In this document: piece after piece, positions 13,001-23,000 of the stretch
How positions within the stretch are numbered: position 1 is the stretch's first letter
Layout: the number at the start of each line of letters is the position of its first letter
Program-made: the position numbers and the translations under genes
The notes under the pieces: model-generated
What the model saw: only the letters and a program-made list of their open reading frames with translations
What the model was told of the DNA's origin: nothing
Database searches by the model: none
Assembly (NCBI RefSeq): GCF_027744825.2
Contig: NC_071335.1
Span: 10,083,001-10,147,000, forward strand
Direction of reading: 5' to 3'
Origin: Synchiropus splendidus
Lineage: Eukaryota; Chordata; Actinopteri; Syngnathiformes; Callionymidae
Length of the DNA stretch: 64,000 nucleotides

Positions 13001-13903
13001 GGCTTGGGAGATTACCAGTTCGACATCTACAGACTGATGAGGCAGGAGAACGGGTCAGTGGATGTGTCCCATGACTGATGTCAAGCTAAAGCCCCGCCCC
13101 CAGTCCATCCCACCCCCGACACGCAAGTTCCTTAGTAAAAAAAAAAAGAAAATCTATTTGTACAAAACTAACTTTATTAAAACAAACATCTGATCCTAAA
13201 CAGAAATGAATTCAGTAGCTGTTGCCACAGTAACACTTTCAGATGCAGGAGTCTCCTGGGAAGTTGTTTCACTTGACTGATAAAACATATAGCCATAAGG
13301 CATAAGCCAAGTGCTGTGGTGACACCCATCTCCCTGCGCTCCTCCCCTGCGCAGGCTTTGTGTCAAAAAAAAAAAAAAAACTAATTACTCCTCTGAATAA
13401 AAATCTATGAGTTGGTTTTGTAAACAGTTGTTTAAAGTTTGGAACTTATCATGGAAACCAGTGTGATGACACTACAAGTAGAGTATTACTGTATACAGGC
13501 ACCAATAATCGGACAGTATATGTTTGCTATAAGCTTCCATTGACCCCTCCCCGCAATGGAGGTGCTTCGCATCCCATTTTCTGTGTGACTTCAGTCTACA
13601 TTTGGCACCAAAAGCACGTTCATTGGCATCATTATTCACAGTGACCACTGCCACGGTTCCGCTCTTCCTCCGCTACTTCCTGATCATTTGCCTGCTTCTG
13701 TGTGTCTCAGGAACAACTGGAGCGTCTACCACCCCCACACCAATGTGCTGTGGCTCCACTACTTGTGCTCCAAACTGCTCACCATGGAGTATCGCAACAG
13801 CGGAGGGAAGGCTGGCAAAAAAACCAGAACCCAGCTGACCTGCTTCCAGAAGGACTTGCTTAAGTACAGTTCGGCAATGGAAGCCCTCGAATATTTCAAT
13901 TGA
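4035..13903 (+). CDS. haspin: Haspin, histone H3 Thr3 protein kinase (15 coding exons)
   Basis: Haspin phosphorylates histone H3 on Thr3 in mitosis, which recruits the chromosomal passenger complex to centromeres. Coding exons: 4035-4192, 4622-4705, 5705-5860, 6041-7859, 8187-8319, 8393-8538, 8623-8802, 9697-9782, 10326-10388, 10462-10553, 11118-11197, 12394-12482, 12728-12870, 12951-13053, 13711-13903. All are bounded by AG/GT with matching phases and give about 1174 residues. The divergent N-terminal half is mostly in the 1.8 kb exon 4. The kinase domain starts near residue 865: glycine loop GEGTFGEVF (871-879), VALK lysine 892, FGEILHEIIISKEL helix C, HRDLHWGN loop with catalytic Asp 1030, and DYS at 1068-1070 replacing DFG, a haspin hallmark (DYT in human). 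The protein ends shortly after the FDIYRLM segment. The exon 1 start was chosen because MKPLKSMFLKTYGRQR aligns with the family's LFRTYG N terminus. Exon 4 ends at the CTG/GTGAGG donor, the only one in phase with exon 5. Human haspin is intronless; this copy is not. Confidence 0.95.
4752..5386 (-). repeat. Possible solo LTR or other terminal-repeat insertion in haspin intron 2
   Basis: The segment begins TGTGGTAATCC and ends ACATAACCACA, so its ends are short imperfect inverted repeats of TG...CA type. Read on the minus strand it holds an AATAAATG signal near its 3' end, as an LTR would. I found no matching target-site duplication, so identity and borders are uncertain. Confidence 0.3.
8880..9465 (-). 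mobile_element. Tc1/mariner transposon fragment (C-terminal transposase)
   Basis: Read on the minus strand, about 9085-9460 encodes the C-terminal part of a Tc1-like DDE transposase, with recognisable blocks FQQDLAPAHPA, SPDLIPIENLWG, VVKRKMRDIRPNNADDLK and WASITPEQCH. The sequence to the left (8880-9085) matches the usual 3' flank of such elements in fish. The copy is dead: the conserved LDWP tryptophan codon is TAG (9297-9299), and the N-terminal half is missing. It lies in haspin intron 7. Confidence 0.85.
11773..11983 (+). repeat. Dispersed repeat, copy 1 (haspin intron 11)
   Basis: This copy shares ordered blocks with 13088-13285: AAAGCCCCGCCCCCAG, an A-rich run followed by CTATTTGTA, a TAAAAACAAAGATCTGA-like block, and TTCAGATGCAGGAGTCTCCT. 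The two lie in different introns of haspin in the same orientation. I do not recognise the family. Confidence 0.75.
13088..13285 (+). repeat. Dispersed repeat, copy 2 (haspin intron 14)
   Basis: Second copy of the repeat at 11773-11983, diverged by substitutions and small indels, with the same block order. Its longest shared block is CAGATGCAGGAGTCTCCTGG. Followed at about 13364 by an A-run of roughly 17 bases. Confidence 0.75.
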
Positions 13904-14151
13904 AACTTCCATTGCAACAGTGACTGTGGTTTTATTAAAAGTTTTACTTCTCTTTCAAGATTCACTTCTTGTCTCATGTTTATCTAATGTTATTTTCTAA
14001 CAAATACTTAATTTGTTTCATTTTGATTTTTTTTTTAAATTCCCAATGTTTGTATCTTTCCAGGCATATATTTTTTGATAAACAAACTCACAAATTTTGG
14101 TGGTTTGTCTTTTTTTATGTGAAATTATCAAAGCCTCTGTAAATTAGATGG

Positions 14152-14157
14152 AATAAA
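14152..14157 (+). terminator. haspin polyadenylation signal
   Basis: AATAAA lies about 250 bases after the haspin stop codon in AT-rich sequence. It is the first canonical signal after the stop. Confidence 0.7.
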
Positions 14158-14740
14158 CCCATTGTTTTGATTATAAAAACATCGATTGGAAGTATAGCAT
14201 CATGGTTGATAGGCGGATCCTTTTAGTTGCTTGCTTTTTAAGGCCGGTACACAAAGTCGCCACACCGGGCTCTTATGATGTTGATATATCGCTTGTTCGT
14301 AAAAATCGGCGTAGCGTCCAGACCTCAAGAAAAAAGTGGCTCATAGATCAGAAATTTAGGTGGCATGAAAAAAGTGAAAATTATTTAAATCCATTTCATA
14401 TGTGATGATCCAAATTCTCAGATACCGTGAAAGCTGGGATGTAAGTGCCTCAAACACAGTTACAGGCTGCCACAGCGATGCCTTCGTTTGATTTCAAGTA
14501 GTAAAATGGCGTTGACAAAAATTGTTCTCTAGTTAAAGCAGTCCACCCAACAATGCTCTAAGTGCTTAATGTAACAATGGTTCAACGCAATGTTCCCTAC
14601 CACAATATAACACAGTGTAAAAAGGCCACTAGTCTATCCATCTATCCAACCAATCTCTGAGACGAACACAGCCACATCTGTGGAGGATGAAGGGAGGAGA
14701 GGGTCAGGCCTTCATACAAACAAGTGACACTTAGAAAAAC
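14158..14740. other. Intergenic stretch between haspin and the minus-strand transcript end
   Basis: About 580 bases separate the two convergent polyadenylation signals. I see no exon, repeat or RNA gene in it. Confidence 0.5.
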
Positions 14741-14746
14741 AAAATA

Positions 14747-14752
14747 TTTATT
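14747..14752 (-). terminator. Minus-strand polyadenylation signal (distal end of fam184b or of a small neighbour)
   Basis: The + strand reads TTTATT, that is AATAAA on the minus strand. If it belongs to fam184b the 3' UTR is about 2.3 kb. A closer candidate at 16823-16828 would give fam184b a 200-base UTR and leave this signal to the unidentified exon-like segments at 15.3-16.5 kb. Confidence 0.5.
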
Positions 14753-15229
14753 CAATTATTTTCATCAAGATCATTACACATTGTTGCTTAGAGACAAGCT
14801 TTGTTTTGGTATGTTGGGTGGAGTGTGTAGTTGAAGATCTCAGGTGCTGACGAAACAGTCAGACAACTCGACCGACGTCGCAATAGAAAAGGAAGACAGT
14901 TAAAAACAAAAAGAAAAAAAAAACATACGGAGACATTCCAAATTATACAAGGTCCAATCGGTCTGTGATCCGAGGTCAGGCATGTGTTTGAGAAGCACTT
15001 TCGGGTTGAGCTTTGAGGCAATGTTTGAGATGGCCTTGCTGGTGATGAGCTTGGACGATGGCGCTGTCGTGGTTACAGCTCAAGTCGCCCACTAATCTGG
15101 GGAGGGTGGTCGCGAAGCTCTATCATTTCAACTCAAAACCTGATGGCAGCATGAACACCAACGACTATCAAAGGGTTATAGGCTTTTAGATTTATGGCCC
15201 TTCAATGTCTGACCTATGAGAAAAGACAT

Positions 15230-16480
15230 TAAAATAACATTCTTCCAGCTGCAACTGATGCCGTCAGGCTAGTGTGCAAAGGCTCCGGCATGTAGTGCAA
15301 GGAAGACCTTCTAGTAGGTAACGTTAGCACAGAAGTATTCAGGTTTTTTTTTGCTAGTTCTGAATGGAGGTGAGCGGCAGCGGTGATAAGCCATTGATGT
15401 ATTAAATCCAGTTGAATCTCCACCAACGTGCATCCCATTGTCAACTGGAAATTCACCTGAAAAACGCTCAAAACGTCCTGTCATTTTACCCAGATTTACT
15501 ACCATCCGTGACATTCAGAAGCTCCTATGAGTATGAATCTGTTGGCAGGGGTGCATGTCATTGACGTTGGCTCTGCCCCTCTCAAGCCTACGCTTACCTT
15601 GATGGGCAGCAGCAGTTGGAGTGGACGGGTTTGGGATCCCAGATAATCCAGTCAGGGCTGCTTGGGGGCGTTACAGTTCTAATGGCCATGGTTCCTGCGC
15701 ACATCCCATGCATTAAGAGTTATCTACATAGTTAGAAAGGTCACCTCAACTTGGCATGAGAAAGAACAATGTGCATCTTTTAAAAATAAACCAAGCCTTA
15801 CATTATCTTCAGCTTGAATCATTCGGACAAGACATTTCCGTCGTCACTTCAATGCCATGTCGTCTTGCAAATCTAACTTTATATAAATTGGTGGATATAG
15901 GCATTTAAAATTGTATATTGTTGCTATTTTAAGAGCAAGTGAGTTTCAATTAGGAGGAAAATGAAATACGCACTAGGGCCCCTTTAATAAACGCTTAACT
16001 CTTAATGATGCGGAAGACTATGTGTGAGTGTTTGAGCACATTGATAACTGACCTGTTATCAGGGAGCAGAAGAAGCTCATGGCTTCCATCCAGTGAGTAC
16101 CACTGCGGCACGTACCGAGGCAGGGTGAGCTCAAGTGTCCAAACAATGCACCAGACTTCTATGACTCCAGAAAGAATGATGACCTTTCAACAGTTTTCAA
16201 CATGTTCTGAGCTGAAGTGCGATTTTGTTCATGAGTTTTGTAAGAAGACTCACAGATGGGAAATTCCTGGTTGACTTGTAGCTATCAACTGGTTGGGATG
16301 GACGAACCGGACAGATATGTCCAGCTCAGAGGCACCACATGTTATAACCACTGTCTGACCCCCAGGCTTCATTCTAGATGAGCTCTGCACTTCCAGATAA
16401 AGGACCGCAAAATCATATGGCTTGGCAGTGTAAGACAAAGGTGTGCATGCTCGAATATTGCAATAGCTTGACACACACAA
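15230..16480 (-). other. Cluster of unidentified exon-like segments
   Basis: Several minus-strand segments are open and carry good splice sites. One ends at about 16255 in CATCT/GTGAGT and contains KPGGQTVVITCG. One (about 16047-16125) ends in GATAACAG/GTCAGT and in one frame contains LPRYVPQWYSLDG. One ends at about 15598 in CATCAAG/GTAAGC. A final segment begins after TTTTTCAG at about 15465 and stays open to a stop at 15311 (frame containing KPEYFCANVTY) or 15229 (frame containing HQWLITAAAHLHSEL). Either could be a last coding exon. I could not find a single frame that runs cleanly through all of them and I do not recognise the protein. It may be a small gene, a decayed gene, or chance within a long fam184b 3' UTR. 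Confidence 0.3.
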
Positions 16481-17030
16481 GACTGGAACTCAAAATCAGA
16501 GCTGGAATCCTTGTAGCCACCATTTCTCTTTCCTTCAGAGCGCCAGCGATGATTCACCAAAATGGGCTTACTTTTATAACATAGCTTAACGCATTTGAGA
16601 TCAGCTCACATGGACTCCAAAATCAAGATTTCATTACCAAGATAATATATTTTATATATGAGGTAATGTTCACAAGCTTAAAATATTTGTTGGGTTGATA
16701 TCCAAGAAGCCAAATTCTGGGTGGGGAGGGTTCACTGTTGTGGAGGATTCATGCACACATTCTTTAAATATTCAAAGACCTTCAGTCTTTCAATGCCATC
16801 CTTCATATGTTTCACATCTTTTTTTATTTCATCAGAATTCATAAGTGCTGCTTGAGCAGATTATTGAGGGCCACTAATATAGTGGTTCTCCCAATAGATC
16901 TTAAGACGTTGATGTGCAAAATATGTCGAGTTCATTTCATGATTGTTGCTGAGTATGTGTGTGACAAACAGACAACGAAGACGCACTGAACTGTAGTCCA
17001 GGATCTGGATTTTGCAGCTGCGGTTTGTGC

Positions 17031-20000
17031 TCAGAAGGAGAAGTATTTGGTAAACCACTCGTGCTTTAACCCTTCCGTGGCCCTCTGCTCCAGATATGGG
17101 CCCCTGAAAGAGACATGAGTCGTGACTCTTCCTTGCGACAGAATAGGTGTTGTGATCAGCCAGGAACAGATGCCCACCTCATTGTTTGAGCATGTAGGTG
17201 TGCAGCGGGGTCCTGGCAGGAAGGCGACACATAGCGGATCCCCAACTGTGGCGAGGGGCAGACTGGAAGGGGGGCAGTGGGCGCTGGAGTGGGAGGGATG
17301 CAGGAAGTCCGTGATCTGGTTGAGCGTAGGAGGGATGGGGATGAATGCTGGCTGAGGGAGCTGTGCTTGTGCGGCAGAGAAGAGGTGGAGTAGTGGGCGG
17401 AGCTGTGGTGGTGTGAGCTGGACTGGTGCGGAAGAGTCGAGGAAGAGTGGAGGTGGATTGAGGAGGACGACGTCTGAGGCAGGAGGTTCCTGTCGTGAGA
17501 TGCTGCGCTGGGGATGCTGGTGACGCAAGGAGGCGGCTCGGCACACTTTCTCTGGGAGGAAAATAGACCCGCTTTTATTGAACATGACTCATGACATCAT
17601 GATTAAAAGGAATGAATAAAACAGTTCCACAGAAATGGCATCAACATTGCACTGGCACTGGCAATAGATCTAAAAATGAATCTTCAAAGGACAGTTCTTT
17701 CCAGAATCAGCGCGTTCACAGGAGAGCATTTTGCAATGTTTGGTTATAAGTCGGTTATTATTATTATTAGTATTCACAATTCATTCATCATGTTTTTCTT
17801 CTTCTTGTTGTTGTCAGTTTTTCGGTAGGCTAACATACTGTGTCAGATACACATGACTGCCCCCCACAGGTCACAAATGGATGTTTAGCTAACACACAGT
17901 TTGATAGGCTTCTGCCTGCTTTGCACTTAAACCAGAAGATTTGGCCTAATTTTGCAGGAGCGGCAATGCATCATCTGTAAAATCAATATTGGTAATACAC
18001 AACAAATCAATAGTAATCTGTTGTGAGCTGCCATTTCCAGCTAGTTCTCTGACTCTGTCTCTCACCTGGTGTGAGATTCAGTTGAGAGCAGCTGCTTTGA
18101 TCAGACTATTTCCAAATCACCTGAAGATGATAAAACAAAGATATCTAGGTCTCAGCAGCCTGAACAGATGGTCTGCAGAAATAGAGACGTCAGCTCTGCC
18201 AGCGAGAGGAGGCAACATTGTTTGAGACACATTTGAAAGTAAAAATAAGCAGCGATAGACAGCTAATGCTCATGGAGGGTTTTTTTTATTATTCACGACT
18301 GGCAGCAATGATATAACAAATACCTTGTACTTTTTAAGCAAGCTCTGGCTGCCAGTGTGCACGAGTTGAACAAAGCAAACTCACCCTCATGGTTGGCGTG
18401 ACACTCGGAGGAAGGATTTTACTGTCACGAGGCCTGAGGGTGCTGTTGTCCCCGGCGACAGGAGGATGTAGCTGCAGCTGATGTCTCTCCTCCTGACGTC
18501 GGGGGAAAGAAGGAGGATGAGTCCGGGCGTTCAGCTTCCTCACTGACGGCTGTCGTGTGTGTCGCCTGCATGTCACACTTACCTCTGTCACTCTCGTGAC
18601 TCATGAAAAATTAGCATCTTTTGAATACATAAACTCAAAGCTGAGCTATTTTTAGATTCACGTTCCTCATCAACTCATCATTAGCAGCTAGTTTTAATTC
18701 CCTGCCAGTCCAGATTTCACACAGCCTCCGAGACGCGGCCCCTCACTTGTTCACAAGTGACCATCAAGAGAACGTCGCGTGTGTGTGTGTGGTTGTAGGA
18801 TTCAGGTTGTGTGCCAGTGTCCCCACCACTAGTCGTTTAATGAGCGCGTCTCTCTCCGTTATCCTCTCCTGGAGCTTCCCCAACTGCGGGTCATCGCACC
18901 GCGGCTCCCTCCTTCTGCATCGCTCCTCACGCTCTCGCAACCTACAAAAAAAAAATTCACCACTGTTCACCACAACTCTTCACAAACACTGAGCCTCTGC
19001 ACTCACTCGTTTTCCAAGGCCACGATTCGAGCCTGCAGGTGCGTCTGAGCATTGCTGTACTCGGACACCAAACTCTGCATCTCCCGTTTGTGCTCCCTCC
19101 TGATCTCCTCCAGCTCCTCCCGCCGCCGTTCTTCCTCTCGCTCCTTCTTTTTCTCCTCATCCAACTCTTCCTCTTTGTCGTCCTCCTCCTTCCTGTCCTC
19201 CCAGTGCTTCTGCGACTCCTCCAGCTTCTCCATCTCCACCCTCAGCTTCTCCACCTGCTCCTTCAGACGTTGTGCTTCTTCTTCAAGATGGGAGTCTCTC
19301 TTCTCCTTCATTTCTGTGCTGTCCTCCTCTTTCTCTTCCACTCTGGGGCTCTCTTGTATTGACCTACAAATAAAAGGAGAAGAACAAAATGTCCGGCTAA
19401 ATTCATGAGGTGAAGCTCACACTATATCGCTGAAAAAATGAGGCAGTCATGGAGTGTGCGCTCGTATTCTTTAACAGCTTACTTGTCTTTCAATTGTTTC
19501 CTCAGCGTGGCGTTTTCTCTCTGCAGCTCCAACAAGGCACAGCGGCTCTCGTCCAACTGTCGTTCAAACACTTGGTTCTGATTCTGCTGCTTTAGGTCCT
19601 TAAAACAAAAGCACACAGAGACTACTACAAACCACCACCAATCACACCAGAGGCCTAAGATATTCGTTGACAGTGTGACATGGAATTTCAGATCAGGCCC
19701 AGTCCGAACCGGGCCTGAGTGATCTCCTCAGCGGTGACCGGCTCTAAATAGAAGTGCGAATGTGCTGCAGACACATTGCCGAAGTGTTGACATCTGATAG
19801 GAGCTGGTGTGGAATGTCGCTATGCTTTTAAGCCGCGTCAGTGACAAGGCAGTGTTGCGACTTCGCTGCTGCTCATTTTATGTTACTCTCTATACGTTAT
19901 TAGACGACTTCAGAACACGAAGCATACTTCAACTGACCACTGTGACCATGGAGGCACATGAAACTTTAGATCACAATCTTTAAGTTTTCTTACATTTACT

Positions 20001-23000
20001 GTAGTACAACATTTGAATACGCTTTTGAATTATTTAGGACGCACGTATTGCTATCCAGTTCTGATGACGACTGTCCATGCGACATGAACGTCCCATTCAT
20101 ACATATTTAACATCCAATACTTACACTCTTAAATGAAATACTAAGCAATCATTGTACACTAACTCTTGATTGTTATTTCACTCTCCACTCCACATCAGCA
20201 ATATAATGCTACTTTACATTCATCAAAGGTAGCATTTTTAGCGCAGCAGCTAGCAACTATTTTGATAGTCGCTCAATTGAAGAAATGTACAGAACGAATC
20301 TGTAGCTCTGCAAATAGTAATAAAAAAGAAAAAAAATGTGTAATAAGTTGTAGCAAACACTTATTTAGTGTTAAATGTAAATACATTGAAACAGCTCAAA
20401 ATGTGGTTTAAACGGTATGTTTGGCAAATGTAGCATCTCACTTTATTTTTCGATGTTTCCAAGGAGTCATGTTCCCATACTTATTTTGGGTTGTGATCAT
20501 ATTTCCTCTCACTGTGTTACCTCGCACGTGCGCAGAATAGACAGCCATGATGCCACAACTTGTCCATACATATTAATTCAATACAGGATTGTTCAGTTGA
20601 CTAGTTGCTGCCGCCTTTATCAATTTGTCACACATTAGAGAGATAGAAAGGGAGCATGTTGAAGAACAGATCTTTTGTTGTAATATGTTGCTGAGAGTAA
20701 TGTGTTTGTTTTGTTTCTTCAGTGTTACTTTGATGTCTGCACATTTGATTTCCTCCAGCGTCAAGTCTTCTCTGGAGTAATCTCCAAGTTTCTGTGTCAG
20801 ATACATTATGATGAATACCCTCCTGTTATTTGGGCTTTTCATGTCTTTTGTCAGCGAGTTCGACATTTTGCTCCTTTATCTCAGTGTGGTTCTAGCATAT
20901 CAAGATGTTCCCAGTTCTTGTCTGCTCCTCCTCTTGAGGAGTTAGATGACACAGTCATAATGCATTAGAAGTTCCATGTTTTGTGGACTACCAGTTGCTT
21001 TAAAAAGGTAATTTGAAATGCAATTTGAAAATGAAAACAAAAACTGTCAGGCAATTTATTGCACGTGTTTCAGCGTTTACACAGCCTTAAGCTGAATATT
21101 CTATTTTATTTCGAAGCACTTTCCTAGTTGGTGGGATCCCCAGCGACCATGGCAATAAAGTTGATTCTGATTCTGAACCTGTCTGTGACAAATTTATAAG
21201 TCGATCATAGTTGTTTGACCACTGAACTCGTATTGTTAACCAAACTAGAGTTCGGCACCTGGACAGAAGCAGCTCAAAGTAGCATATTACCTGCACTTAC
21301 TGACTGTCAGCCAGGAACATGCTTTTCAATTTAGGTGTTATTTTGAGTCTGAAAAAAACAAAACATTGGACCAAGTATTTTGTCAGGGATCAATTATTTT
21401 CTAAAAGATATTTTCATTAACTGACACATTTTCCACAGGAAATACACACATCATTAACAAGAGCGTTTTGTGTTCTTTGTTTGCAAGGAGTGTTCTCTAA
21501 GTTTCTATGTCAAACTGTCATCTCCATTTAGGCTTTGTCAACACAAAATAAATGATGGAAAACAGTAACTCTTAATACACACACACACAAAAATTAACTA
21601 CACAGCGGGAAAAGTAGAAATGAACTGAATTACAGCTCACTAGTTTGTGAAGAGGCGGCAAGCACGCGCCCAGGAGGAGACATGTTCCTTGGCAGGGATG
21701 CAGAATCAGCCATGCATAGCTGCGAGCCATCGTCCCTTTCTCTGTCTACTGTCTCTTAAGCTGTTAACGCTGGCAACCTAGTTCTACGAGAAAAGATCGG
21801 TAGGCTGTCTACAGCACCAGTAGTGAAATATGATTGATAAAATAGTCAACTAACATTAAAAGAGATTTATGCCTTTATTTTGCTAACCAGATTTTGTCCA
21901 GTATTCAATCTTGCATCACTGTCGTATGAAGGTTTGTTGATTTTGTCATAACTTTTGATAACGAATGTAACACTATGTCAGTGAACTATTACAGACAACT
22001 TTAAACAAACCAGGATCATCCTGAACTGTCTTGTTTGTGTATGTAGTGCCACCGCCATCCCTACTTCAATGTTCAATTGATTTCAGTTGTTTCTAAAATG
22101 TGTTTTATATTAGCTGGGCAGCAGTATTTCCATACTTTGGAGACACATTTTTAAGTTTCATAGAGTTTTGGCCGGCTCCTCCTGAGTATATGTTCATAGT
22201 CGATATAGTTGACAACCATATAGTCACCTGTTGCAGAGCCATCATCTGCGTGTGTGCCTGCAGTTGGGCCTGGAGGTCTTCTATCTGCTGCATGTGTCTC
22301 TGGGTCATCTGCCGGCTCCACTCCGTGTGCTGTTGGGTCAACTCTGCACGCTGCTTATCTGATACCACACGTACAGAAATCCAAATCAATTGGGCTCACA
22401 GTAGCAGGTACCCTTCCTCTGTTGCCATGGTGAAGCGTATCCATGGCAATAGGAACTTCAATGTAGAATTTATTATCTCAATGCGTGTATCACTTTGTGT
22501 TGTCGTGTGTGTGCGCGTGTAATTGCCTGTTTGCCATTGCAGCTGTCTTTAGCTAATGTGGCTGCATGGTAATGATGTGTGTGTGTGTGTGTATGTGTTA
22601 CCTAACTCCAGGTGCTGCATTGTCTGAAGTCGGTTCCTCTCAGACAGCAGATCTTCTCTCGCTTGTCGTTCTAAAGCTTGCAGCTCCAAGCTGTGCTTGT
22701 GTCGCTCCTCAGCTAAAGTCTGGCTCTGAGGCTCCTGGCAGACACATTTTCAACACACAAGAGCAAAACTGCTTCACCCTTCTCTCATCAAACCATCAAG
22801 ATTTTCAGCATGTGTGCTCGAGTACCTGCAATAGATCCTTCAACTTTTTGTTTATTTCCTTGGTCTCCTGGACCTCCCTCTTCAGCCTGTCAATTTCAGG
22901 GTTGCCATGGTAACCGTCACCTTTCTTTTTTTCCTCCTTCAATAACAATGGGAAAGAGAAAAAAAAAAACATCCTTCATGTGGCAATTGTTGAAGAAATA

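Noticed and set aside
18566..18595. GTAAGT donor on the minus strand at about 18582-18577
   Set aside because: The nearest usable acceptor would leave an intron of about 17 bases, too short to splice, and no family-like exon precedes it.
19039..19408. Leu-rich and Ser-rich + strand frames
   Set aside because: Same effect: complement of the charged fam184b exon 19007-19363.
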